Shown: positions 1 to 6,090 of the stretch, piece after piece
How positions within the stretch are numbered: position 1 is the stretch's first letter
Layout of the letters: each line of letters opens with the position of its first letter
From: Prevotella sp.
Lineage (GTDB): Bacteria > Bacteroidota > Bacteroidia > Bacteroidales > Bacteroidaceae
DNA: 9,909 bases
NCBI GenBank assembly: GCA_017428805.1
Contig: JAFRQC010000186.1
Span: forward strand, 1-9,909
Direction: 5' to 3'
Made by a program: the position numbers and the translations under genes
Notes under the pieces: model-generated
What the model saw: only the letters and a program-made list of their open reading frames with translations
Told to the model about the DNA's origin: nothing
Databases searched by the model: none

Positions 1-652
1 CACCTGTCTCTCCATTGCCTGCACAGGTTGTAACTTCCGCTGTCTGAACTGTCAGAACCACGATATCTCTCAGGCTTCGCCAGAGCAGGTGGACCATTAT
101 AACCTCTCTCCTGAAGAAGTGGTCTCGCTCTGTCTGAAGCATCACTGTCCAGGCATTGCCTATACCTATACCGAGCCCCTTACCTATTTAGAATATATCA
201 CCGATACAGCTCGTTTGGCTCACGAGGCAGGTCTTTGGAACATCCTCGTCACGGCAGGCTATGTCTGTCAGGAACCGCTGGCCGACTTGCTCCCATATCT
301 CGATGCTGCCAATATCGACCTGAAATCTTTCAGCGATGATATCTATAAGCGTGTCAGCGGCGGACATCTCCAGCCTGTGCTTGACACCATCCTCGCCATG
401 CGGGATGCCGGCGTGTGGATAGAAATTACCAATCTTGTTATCCCAGGCATCAACGACGATATGCAGATGATCCGTCAGATGTGCCGATGGCTCGCAGACA
501 ACCAGCTTACGGAAGCGCCATTGCACTTCAGCCGGTTCTTCCCCAGATACAAGATGCAGGATATTCAACCAACACCCCTCCACACTCTGCAGGCTGCCAA
601 GCGCATCGCAGAGGAGGAGGGGATAAGGTATGTTTATTTGGGTAATGTCTGA
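1..652 (+). CDS. amrS: AmmeMemoRadiSam-type radical SAM enzyme (AmrS), 5' end outside window
   Basis: The gene is open from the window edge (first full codon at position 2) and leaves 216 residues. The radical SAM cluster motif CxxxCxxC is visible as GCNFRCLNCQN (cysteine codons at 29, 41 and 50), which would bind the 4Fe-4S cluster that cleaves S-adenosylmethionine. Downstream are YTYTEPL, an NIDLKSF segment, TNLVIPGIND, and PLHFSRFFPRYK followed by YVYLGNV. This block order is what I know from the AmrS family (related to pyruvate formate-lyase activases), which occurs with AMMECR1 and MEMO domain proteins; its substrate is unknown to me. A GTG at 89 is internal and is not a start, because the cluster motif lies upstream of it. 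About 100-130 N-terminal residues should lie outside the window. The protein stops right after YLGNV, where family members I recall continue with a Cys-containing tail, so the C-terminus may be shortened. No terminator is visible after the stop. Confidence 0.82.
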   Translation, partial: TCLSIACTGCNFRCLNCQNHDISQASPEQVDHYNLSPEEVVSLCLKHHCPGIAYTYTEPLTYLEYITDTARLAHEAGLWNILVTAGYVCQEPLADLLPYLDAANIDLKSFSDDIYKRVSGGHLQPVLDTILAMRDAGVWIEITNLVIPGINDDMQMIRQMCRWLADNQLTEAPLHFSRFFPRYKMQDIQPTPLHTLQAAKRIAEEEGIRYVYLGNV

Positions 653-657
653 AGAGA

Positions 658-2454
658 CTACTTAATCACGACCTTCTTACCATTTTGGATGTAGATGCCC
701 TTACGCTGAGGCTCAGTGACAGGACGTCCCAAGAGATCATGATATTTACTATTTACAGATTTACGATTTACGATTTGTTCGATACCCGTAGCAGCGGCGG
801 TCTGATAGCCCCAGATAGTCTGTCCGTTCTTGGTGACGGCTGTGAAGGCAACCGCCTTGTCGTCGGTAGGCTCCAGCGTCTGTTCCACGAACACGCCGTA
901 GTAGGTGGTAGAACCAAGCTTGATGATGACGTATGAGGTACCTTCTTCAGTTTTCCAAGTTCCAGTCTGGCTACCGCTGATGGTGCCGTCGGCATTGAGC
1001 TGGATATCCACAGGGCTGACAGCCTCTTTCTTCGTATGGTCTAATTTGTATTTGTGGATAAGCAGCTTGTAGTCGCCAGGAATCTGGTCGTTGGCTATCT
1101 GCTGAGTGGTGGCGATGTCAGCAGAGGTCACCTGCTCTCCTGTATATTCGAAGGGAGCAGCCACCAGCCAACCGTTCTTGCTCATGAATACCTGATGGAC
1201 ACGTACCTCATGGGTCTCTTGGCGATTCTGGAAACGGGTGTGATAGACCAAATAAGTGCGTCCGTCCTCTGCGGCGATGATAGAGTTATGACCTTGTGAA
1301 CGCTCGCCGTTATTGCCCTTGGCCTGATTGCCCCAGTCCTTGTAGGCGCCGAAGATGTTGATACCACGGTTTGTATTGGCATTGGGGCCGAAATTCAGCT
1401 GGTAGGAGTTATAGACAGCCTCATTCCCATCCATATCCTTGTATGGACCATCAGGTTTGTCTGAGCGGAATACGCGCATCTGGTAGCCACCGTTATTGTA
1501 GTCGTTGGCATTGCCGCCTGCTGCCAGACCGCCATAAGACATAAAGAGGAAGTAGTAGTCGCCAATGTGTTCGATATATGAAGCCTCACCAGAGACATAG
1601 TAGCCGCCGGCGATCTTCTTGCCGAAATAGGGGTCGACGGTGATGCTTTGGCCACTGCCTGTGAGTTCGTAATTGACATCGTAGTCTCTGAGACCAGTGT
1701 TCTCGTCAAGCTCCAGCATCCAGATGCCGCCGCTCCACGAACCGTATGACATCCACAGTTTGCCTTCTTCGTCGTAGAACACGCAGGGGTCGATATTGTT
1801 GGGCCAGAATTCACCCCAGTTGCCTCTTTCGTTTAATGTTGCCTTCTTGGCATAACGGTCTGGAAGAGCATCCTGAGTGCCTATCACTATTTCCAAATCG
1901 GTATCTTTGTATGCCTTGGCATCACCAACATGGAATCCACTGATGACCACAGGAGCCTGATAACGATAGGGTCCCTCGATGTTGTCGGACGTCAGCAGGA
2001 TGATGCTGGAATACCAGTTATCGCCATTGACGCTGAGGTACATGCACCACTTGTTCATCACCTTATTATATATAACGTCAGGTGCCCACTGGTTGCCAGT
2101 CACATCGTACTTTGTCTGACCTTGTGCGCCACCACGGGCAGACCACTTGATGGCATCAAAGGTGAAGTCGTATTCAGTACCGCCTTTCTTCACCTTCGTC
2201 ACCTGCGGGGTGGAAAAGGCCACGTTGGGGTTGGCGTTGTTGCTCGTTTCCGTAGCCCAGGGAGCGGTAAAGGCTGTCCAGTTCATCATGTCAGTGGTCT
2301 TGGCACTTGCACGGTGAGAACCGAAGATGTAATAGGTCTGTGAGGCGGGATCCCACACAACGCTTGGGTCATGCACACTGACACGTGTCAGACTAGCAGC
2401 AGAAGTGCATATCGGCAACAATGCCGAGAGCATTAAAAACAGAATTTTTCTCAT
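658..2454 (-). CDS. secreted glycoside hydrolase family 43, arabinan endo-1,5-alpha-L-arabinosidase-like
   Basis: This 598-residue protein probably cleaves alpha-1,5-linked arabinan from plant pectin outside the cytoplasm. Residues 1-20 form a signal peptide (MRK, hydrophobic core, SAAS cleavage region). Cys16 follows Ile, so it is a poor lipobox. The GH43 five-blade propeller spans roughly 23-420. By motif, the catalytic base is Asp29 in VHDPSVVWD, the pKa-modulating Asp is Asp222 in NNIDPCVFYD, and the acid is Glu290 in SGEASYIEH. WAPD (123-126) and GHNS (His389, a usual metal-ligand region) also fit. Residues about 440-550 resemble the small beta-barrel domain that follows the propeller in extracellular arabinanases. 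The last 45 residues end in LLGRP...KGIYIQNGKKVVIK, a tail typical of Prevotella secreted proteins and reminiscent of type IX secretion sorting signals; export by that route is inference. The gene is transcribed divergently from the trp operon and has its own promoter. Exact specificity (endo- versus exo-acting) cannot be read from the sequence. Confidence 0.88.
   Translation of the reverse strand: MRKILFLMLSALLPICTSAASLTRVSVHDPSVVWDPASQTYYIFGSHRASAKTTDMMNWTAFTAPWATETSNNANPNVAFSTPQVTKVKKGGTEYDFTFDAIKWSARGGAQGQTKYDVTGNQWAPDVIYNKVMNKWCMYLSVNGDNWYSSIILLTSDNIEGPYRYQAPVVISGFHVGDAKAYKDTDLEIVIGTQDALPDRYAKKATLNERGNWGEFWPNNIDPCVFYDEEGKLWMSYGSWSGGIWMLELDENTGLRDYDVNYELTGSGQSITVDPYFGKKIAGGYYVSGEASYIEHIGDYYFLFMSYGGLAAGGNANDYNNGGYQMRVFRSDKPDGPYKDMDGNEAVYNSYQLNFGPNANTNRGINIFGAYKDWGNQAKGNNGERSQGHNSIIAAEDGRTYLVYHTRFQNRQETHEVRVHQVFMSKNGWLVAAPFEYTGEQVTSADIATTQQIANDQIPGDYKLLIHKYKLDHTKKEAVSPVDIQLNADGTISGSQTGTWKTEEGTSYVIIKLGSTTYYGVFVEQTLEPTDDKAVAFTAVTKNGQTIWGYQTAAATGIEQIVNRKSVNSKYHDLLGRPVTEPQRKGIYIQNGKKVVIK
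743..776. repeat. AT-rich tandem units (ATTTACG-like) inside the GH43 gene
   Basis: Near-tandem units of 7-9 bases (ATTTAC, GATTTAC, GATTTACG) run across this stretch on the plus strand. Read on the minus strand they encode residues about 560-571, the polar linker IVNRKSVNSKY between the last domain and the C-terminal tail. The composition differs sharply from the surrounding GC-balanced code and resembles the short AT-rich intergenic repeat at 2801-2819. Confidence 0.55.
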
Positions 2455-2493
2455 TGTCGTAGTTTGTTATTTCGTTAATAATCATTCTTGCTG

Positions 2494-2524
2494 CAAAGGT
2501 ACGACTTTATTTCCAATTATGCAA
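2494..2524 (-). promoter_or_regulatory. Bacteroidetes-type promoter for the GH43 gene
   Basis: Read on the minus strand, TACCTTTG (2494-2501) matches the -7 box TAnnTTTG, and TTG (2522-2524) serves as the -33 element with a 20-nt spacer. This leaves a leader of roughly 35 nt before the ATG at 2454. The box match is seen directly; use as a promoter is inferred from known Bacteroides promoter architecture. Confidence 0.65.
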
Positions 2525-2615
2525 GGAAAAGGCCAAAAAACACATCCTCGTCATACTTAATTTTGCTGCGTAGAGAGGGAATTTGATAGAAAATAGTAAA
2601 AAAGTTGCGATAAAA

Positions 2616-2647
2616 TTTGGCAGAATGAAAGGAAATGTGTACTTTTG
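2616..2647 (+). promoter_or_regulatory. Bacteroidetes-type promoter of the trp operon
   Basis: TTTG (2616-2619), a 20-nt spacer, then TACTTTTG (2640-2647) is a close match to the Bacteroides primary sigma factor consensus (TTTG, 19-21 nt, TAnnTTTG). Transcription would start near 2653, about 24 nt before the leader peptide ATG. The two divergent promoters leave an AT-rich stretch (2525-2615) in which I see no further recognisable operator. Confidence 0.75.
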
Positions 2648-2676
2648 CCGCCAGAAAGTTATAAAACGAAACGAAA

Positions 2677-2733
2677 ATGACAAGAATTGCAAACTATTGG
2701 TGGTGGCGCAGCTCAAGATTCGGAAGATCGTGA
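2677..2733 (+). CDS. trpL: trp operon leader peptide (18 aa, three tandem Trp codons)
   Basis: The reading frame encodes MTRIANYWWWRSSRFGRS and stops with TGA at 2731-2733. The three consecutive TGG codons (2698-2706) are the sensor: in classical attenuation a ribosome starved of charged tRNA-Trp stalls there and changes the folding of the nascent RNA. It sits about 24 nt after the predicted transcription start, is preceded by an A-rich stretch (AAAACGAAACGAAAA) as is usual for translation starts in this phylum, and is followed by an intrinsic terminator before trpB. Three Trp codons in 18 is far above chance, and the position is exactly that of a trp leader. The peptide itself probably has no function beyond being translated. 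No similarity to the E. coli TrpL sequence is needed or seen, apart from the Trp run. Confidence 0.9.
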   Translation: MTRIANYWWWRSSRFGRS

Positions 2734-2750
2734 GAAGATAGTCGCGTACC
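2702..2750 (+). promoter_or_regulatory. candidate pause / 1:2 hairpin of the trp leader
   Basis: GGTGGCG (2702-2708), inside the Trp codons, can pair with CGC (2743-2745) and TACC (2747-2750) with G2746 bulged and one G-U pair. Nested inside is CTCA-a-GAT (2712-2719) pairing with ATC-g-TGAG (2727-2734), which spans the leader stop codon. A ribosome on the Trp codons would open the outer stem. Pairings were drawn by eye; no folding energy was computed. Confidence 0.5.
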
Positions 2751-2767
2751 TATAGTGGAGATATACG

Positions 2768-2800
2768 AAAAGGCCTGTCGTTCTTGCGACAGGCCTTTTT
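2768..2800 (+). terminator. intrinsic terminator of the trp leader (attenuator)
   Basis: A perfect 13-bp inverted repeat has a GC-rich core GGCCTGTCG (2772-2780), loop TTCTTG (2781-2786), and CGACAGGCC (2787-2795), followed by five T residues (2796-2800). The A residues at 2768-2771 pair with the T-tract. It lies 34 nt after the leader peptide stop and 48 nt before trpB, on the coding strand of the operon, so it would cut transcription before the structural genes unless prevented. Because the A and T flanks are symmetric it could also stop antisense transcription. Confidence 0.9.
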
Positions 2801-2819
2801 CAATTCACAATTCATAATT
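2801..2819. repeat. short AATTCACAATTCATAATT direct repeat
   Basis: Two to three copies of an AATTCA-type unit (AATTCAC, AATTCAT, AATT) follow the attenuator T-tract directly. Runs like this are common between genes in Bacteroidetes. No function is apparent; it separates the terminator from the trpB translation start region. Confidence 0.45.
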
Positions 2820-2848
2820 TGAGTATTTACGCAAAAACTTTGAAATAT

Positions 2849-4054
2849 ATGGGACATTATCAAGTAGACAAGAACGGTTTCTATGGAGAGTTCGGAGGTG
2901 CTTACGTGCCAGAGATTCTCTACAAGTGTGTGCATGATCTGCAGGAGGCTTATCTGCCGATTATCGAGAGTGCGGAGTTCAAGGCAGAGTATCATGCACT
3001 GTTGAAGGACTATGTGGGTCGTCCGTCACCGCTGTATTTCGCGAAGAGGATGAGTGAACAGTATGGTTGTCAGTTGTATCTGAAGCGTGAGGACCTGAAC
3101 CATACGGGTGCCCACAAGATCAACAATACCATCGGTCAGATCCTGTTGGCTCAGAAGATGGGTAAGACACGTATCATCGCTGAGACGGGAGCTGGTCAGC
3201 ATGGTGTGGCAACGGCAACGGTCTGTGCACTGATGAACATGAAGTGCGAGGTGTTTATGGGTGCCACCGATGTGGAGCGCCAGCACACGAACGTCGAGCG
3301 TATGAAGATGCTAGGTGCCGAGGTGCATCCTGTCCGTACGGGTAATATGACGCTGAGCGATGCCTGTTCAGAGGCCATCCGCGACTGGTGCTGTCATCCC
3401 AGCGACACGTTCTATATCGTGGGTTCTACGATGGGTCCCCATCCTTATCCAGACCTCGTAGCCCGCATGCAGAGCGTCATCTCCGAAGAGATCAAATGGC
3501 AGTTGGAGGAGAAGGTTGGCCGCGACTATCCCGATTATTTGTTAGCCTGCATCGGTGGAGGATCGAATGCCGCAGGCACCATCTATCATTATATGGACGA
3601 CGAGCGTGTGAAGATCGTGCTTGCTGAGGCTGGCGGTCACGGATGGGATACGGATTATACAGCAGCGACGATTCATCGTGGTACGACGGGAATCCTGCAT
3701 GGTGCGAAGATGTTGGTGATGCAGGATGAGGACGGTCAGATACAGGAGGCCTTTACCATCTCTGCCGGTCTCGACTACCCAGGCGTAGGTCCTATGCACT
3801 GCAATATGGCGAAGCAGGGCCGTACACAGGTACTGAGTATCAACGACGACGAGGCAATCTATGGCGGCTATGAGCTAACCCGAATGGAGGGCATCATCCC
3901 TGCCATCGAGAGTGCCCACGCCATCGCAGCCCTCTCGAAGCTAACCTTCAAGCCCGATGATGTGGTGGTGCTCACCGTCAGCGGTCGTGGTGACAAGGAC
4001 GTCGAGACGTATCTGAAGAACAAGGCAATGGCGAAAGAGTACGGAAATTTTTAA
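2849..4054 (+). CDS. trpB: tryptophan synthase beta chain TrpB
   Basis: This 401-residue cytoplasmic, PLP-dependent subunit condenses indole with L-serine to give tryptophan in the alpha2beta2 complex with TrpA. The Schiff-base lysine is Lys90 in HTGAHKINN. The catalytic glutamate is Glu112 in AETGAGQHG, the PLP phosphate loop is GGGSN (236-240), and Ser378 in SGRGDKD contacts the pyridine nitrogen. The N-terminus GHYQVDKNGFYGEFGGAYVPE is the normal beginning of the family, and the length is usual. I chose the ATG at 2849; an in-frame TTG at 2819 would add ten residues unlike the family and begins 18 nt after the attenuator stem. It is the first structural gene behind the attenuator, whereas its partner trpA is the last gene of the operon. 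Confidence 0.97.
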   Translation: MGHYQVDKNGFYGEFGGAYVPEILYKCVHDLQEAYLPIIESAEFKAEYHALLKDYVGRPSPLYFAKRMSEQYGCQLYLKREDLNHTGAHKINNTIGQILLAQKMGKTRIIAETGAGQHGVATATVCALMNMKCEVFMGATDVERQHTNVERMKMLGAEVHPVRTGNMTLSDACSEAIRDWCCHPSDTFYIVGSTMGPHPYPDLVARMQSVISEEIKWQLEEKVGRDYPDYLLACIGGGSNAAGTIYHYMDDERVKIVLAEAGGHGWDTDYTAATIHRGTTGILHGAKMLVMQDEDGQIQEAFTISAGLDYPGVGPMHCNMAKQGRTQVLSINDDEAIYGGYELTRMEGIIPAIESAHAIAALSKLTFKPDDVVVLTVSGRGDKDVETYLKNKAMAKEYGNF

Positions 4055-4057
4055 ACA

Positions 4058-4083
4058 ACGAATTACACGAATTTCACGAATTA
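4058..4083. repeat. trpB-trpE junction repeat (CGAATT units)
   Basis: Three spaced copies of CACG/ACG followed by AATT (ACGAATTACACGAATTTCAC, then GAATTA) fill almost the entire 32-nt gap between trpB and trpE. The same 26-nt pattern with CGG in place of CGA forms the left arm of the inverted repeat at 7108-7199. No matching right arm is found here, so this looks like a single or decayed half. Confidence 0.65.
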
Positions 4084-4086
4084 TTT

Positions 4087-5496
4087 ATGAATACATTCAG
4101 ATTCCAAACAAAGAGCAAGACGATATTGGCGGATCTCTATACGCCGGTGGGAGTCTATATGCGACTGAGAGACCTCTATCCGCAGAGTGCGCTGATGGAG
4201 AGTTCCGACTACCACGATGCGAACAACTCGCGAAGCTTTATCGGTCTGAACCCCATTGCCAGCGTAGCTATTGGACACGGGATTGCCACCGTCAGCTATC
4301 CTGACGGTTCTACCTTCCAACACGAGGTGAATAAGGAGTATCGCTCAGACAAAGCCATCCACGAACTCATCGACCGTATCGAGGTTTCGGGTGAGGATGC
4401 AGCCGTCTGCGGACTCTTCGGATATACCTCGTTCAACGCCGTCAGATACTTCGAAGATATCCCAGTGAAGGATGAGACACAGGCGAAGAATGATGCCCCC
4501 GATGTGCTCTATATATTATATAAGGTGGTGATTGAGTTCGACCATCACAACAATATGCTGAAGATCGTTACTCTCTCTGAGAACTCCGAGAACTCTGAGA
4601 ACTCAGATATCTCTGCCATTCAGAAGGCGATGAATAAGGCCAATGTGCAGGCTTACGACTTCCATCCCGTGGGTGATGTCAGGAGTACGCTGACTGATGA
4701 TGAGCACAGGGCGAATATCAGAAAAGGCATCCAGCACTGTCTGCGCGGCGACGTGTTCCAGATCGTGCTCAGCCGCCGTTTCATTCAGAAGTACGAGGGC
4801 GACGATTTCAAGCTCTATCGTGCCCTGCGCAGCATCAATCCCTCGCCTTATCTCTTCTACTTCGACTTTGGAGGTTTCCGCATCTTCGGCTCTTCGCCTG
4901 AGACCCACTGTCGTATCGAAGGCAAGAAGGCTTATATCGACCCCATTGCTGGTACCACCAAGCGTACGGGTGATGCTGAGGCAGACCGTCGGGGAGCGGA
5001 ATACTTGCGCAATGATCCCAAGGAGAATGCCGAACACGTGATGCTGGTGGATCTTGCCCGCAACGACCTGAGCCGTAACTGTCACAACGTGAAGGTGGAC
5101 TTCTATAAGGATCTGCAGTATTACAGCCACGTGATTCATCTGGTGTCGAGAGTGTCGGGCGAACTCGATGAGGGGGCCGATCCTATCAAGGCATTTATCG
5201 ACACCTTCCCTGCTGGGACGCTGAGCGGGGCACCTAAGGTGCGAGCCATGCAGCTGATCTCTGAGTATGAGCCGCATAACCGTGGTGCTTATGGCGGCTG
5301 CATCGGCATCATCGGGCTCGACGGTTCGCTGAACCAGGCCATCACCATCCGCACGTTTGTCTCCCGCAACGGCGAACTCTGGTTCCAGGCTGGCGGCGGC
5401 ATCGTGGCGAAAAGCGATGTGGAGTATGAATTACAGGAAGTGAACAACAAACTCGGTGCCCTGCGCAAGGCCATCGAAAAAGCAGCAACATTATGA
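4087..5496 (+). CDS. trpE: anthranilate synthase component I TrpE
   Basis: TrpE (469 residues) converts chorismate plus ammonia, delivered by TrpG, to anthranilate and pyruvate, the committed step. The N-terminal part carries ALMESSD (35-41), the counterpart of the LLES-type motif that binds tryptophan for feedback inhibition. The C-terminal chorismate-binding domain (about 195-465) shows SRRFIQKYEG (229-238), SSPETHCRIEG (269-279), DPIAGTTKRTG (285-295), ENAEHVMLVDLARNDLSR (313-330), PAGTLSGAPKVRAM (375-388) and the terminal QAGGGIVAKSDVEYE stretch. These support TrpE rather than PabB, as do the trp neighbours. An ENS-ENS-ENS tripeptide repeat (165-173), encoded by three 9-bp units, lies in the linker between the two parts. 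The stop overlaps the trpG start by 4 nt (ATGA), implying coupled translation of the two subunits. Confidence 0.96.
   Translation: MNTFRFQTKSKTILADLYTPVGVYMRLRDLYPQSALMESSDYHDANNSRSFIGLNPIASVAIGHGIATVSYPDGSTFQHEVNKEYRSDKAIHELIDRIEVSGEDAAVCGLFGYTSFNAVRYFEDIPVKDETQAKNDAPDVLYILYKVVIEFDHHNNMLKIVTLSENSENSENSDISAIQKAMNKANVQAYDFHPVGDVRSTLTDDEHRANIRKGIQHCLRGDVFQIVLSRRFIQKYEGDDFKLYRALRSINPSPYLFYFDFGGFRIFGSSPETHCRIEGKKAYIDPIAGTTKRTGDAEADRRGAEYLRNDPKENAEHVMLVDLARNDLSRNCHNVKVDFYKDLQYYSHVIHLVSRVSGELDEGADPIKAFIDTFPAGTLSGAPKVRAMQLISEYEPHNRGAYGGCIGIIGLDGSLNQAITIRTFVSRNGELWFQAGGGIVAKSDVEYELQEVNNKLGALRKAIEKAATL
4579..4605. repeat. three 9-bp tandem repeats inside trpE
   Basis: GAGAACTCC, GAGAACTCT and GAGAACTCA are consecutive, in frame, and encode Glu-Asn-Ser three times. 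They lie in the surface linker between the N-terminal and chorismate-binding parts of TrpE. Units differ only at the third position of the Ser codon, so expansion or contraction would keep the frame. Confidence 0.85.
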
Positions 5497-6056
5497 AAAT
5501 AGTCATCATCGATAATTACGACTCGTTTACGTATAATCTGAGTCATTTAGTGAAGGAGTTGGGCGCAGAGGTCACCGTTGTGCGTAATGACCAGTTTGAA
5601 CTCGCCGACCTCGAACCCTATAGCAAGATCATCCTCTCGCCAGGTCCTGGCATCCCCTCAGAGGCAGGTCTGTTGCTCGACGTCATCCGTACCTATGCCG
5701 GCAAGAAACCTATCCTTGGCGTCTGCTTGGGTCATCAGGCCATCGGTGAGGTGTTTGGTGGCAAGTTGGAGAATCTGTCGGATGTCTTTCACGGTGTCGC
5801 CACCCCTTGTCATATCGTGAGCGATGATCCTATTTTCAGTGGCATTGCAAGAGATATCACCATCGGCCGTTACCACTCGTGGGTGGTGTCGAATGAGAAT
5901 TTCCCTGATTGCCTCGAAGTCACTGCCGTCAGCGACGAAGGTCAGGTGATGGCCCTGCGTCACAAGACCCTCAACGTTCGCGGTATCCAATTCCATCCGG
6001 AAAGTGTCCTCACCCCCGATGGCAAGAAAATGCTCCAGAACTGGCTCTTCCTTTAA
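5493..6056 (+). CDS. trpG: anthranilate synthase component II, glutamine amidotransferase TrpG
   Basis: TrpG (187 residues) hydrolyses glutamine and channels ammonia to TrpE. It is a stand-alone class I (triad) amidotransferase. The nucleophile is Cys78 in GVCLGHQAIG, and His168 and Glu170 lie in QFHPESVLTP. The oxyanion region is SPGPGIP (49-55), and the N-terminus IIDNYDSFTYNL is the family signature. FHGVATP (99-105) and RYHSWVV (126-132) are also conserved. Length is normal and there is no TrpD fusion of the enterobacterial type. The start overlaps the trpE stop, which together with the operon context favours TrpG, although such subunits often also serve PabB in folate synthesis; that dual role is inference. 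Confidence 0.96.
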   Translation: MKIVIIDNYDSFTYNLSHLVKELGAEVTVVRNDQFELADLEPYSKIILSPGPGIPSEAGLLLDVIRTYAGKKPILGVCLGHQAIGEVFGGKLENLSDVFHGVATPCHIVSDDPIFSGIARDITIGRYHSWVVSNENFPDCLEVTAVSDEGQVMALRHKTLNVRGIQFHPESVLTPDGKKMLQNWLFL

Positions 6057-6090
6057 TTTCCTTTATCTTCCCTTTAAATTCCATAATCAA

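Noticed and set aside
89..91. GTG at 89 as the start of the first gene
   Set aside because: The same frame is open to the window edge and carries the radical SAM CxxxCxxC cluster motif upstream, so this codon is an internal valine.
2392..2409. Lipoprotein signal in the GH43 N-terminus (Cys16)
   Set aside because: The residue before the cysteine is Ile, where a small residue (Gly, Ala, Ser) is required by the usual lipobox; an ordinary signal peptidase I site near residues 19-21 fits better.
2507..2716. 69-codon minus-strand open frame in the divergent intergenic region
   Set aside because: It overlaps both predicted promoters and the Trp leader peptide, is composed of AT-rich low-complexity sequence, and has no recognisable product.
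2819..2848. TTG start giving trpB ten extra N-terminal residues
   Set aside because: The extra residues are unlike TrpB N-termini and come from the region next to the AT-rich repeat; the ATG at 2849 gives the standard family beginning and length.
4058..4083. CRISPR-like spaced repeat
   Set aside because: Units of about 9 bp with 2-nt gaps are far too short for repeat-spacer architecture and no cas genes are present.
4603..5277. 224-codon open frame on the minus strand opposite trpE
   Set aside because: It lies wholly inside the conserved chorismate-binding domain of trpE on the other strand and shows no domain-like features.
6004..6090. Upstream start for trpD overlapping the end of trpG
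   Set aside because: The added 29 residues are a frame-shifted reading of the trpG end and AT-rich spacer, with no match to the TrpD N-terminal helix.
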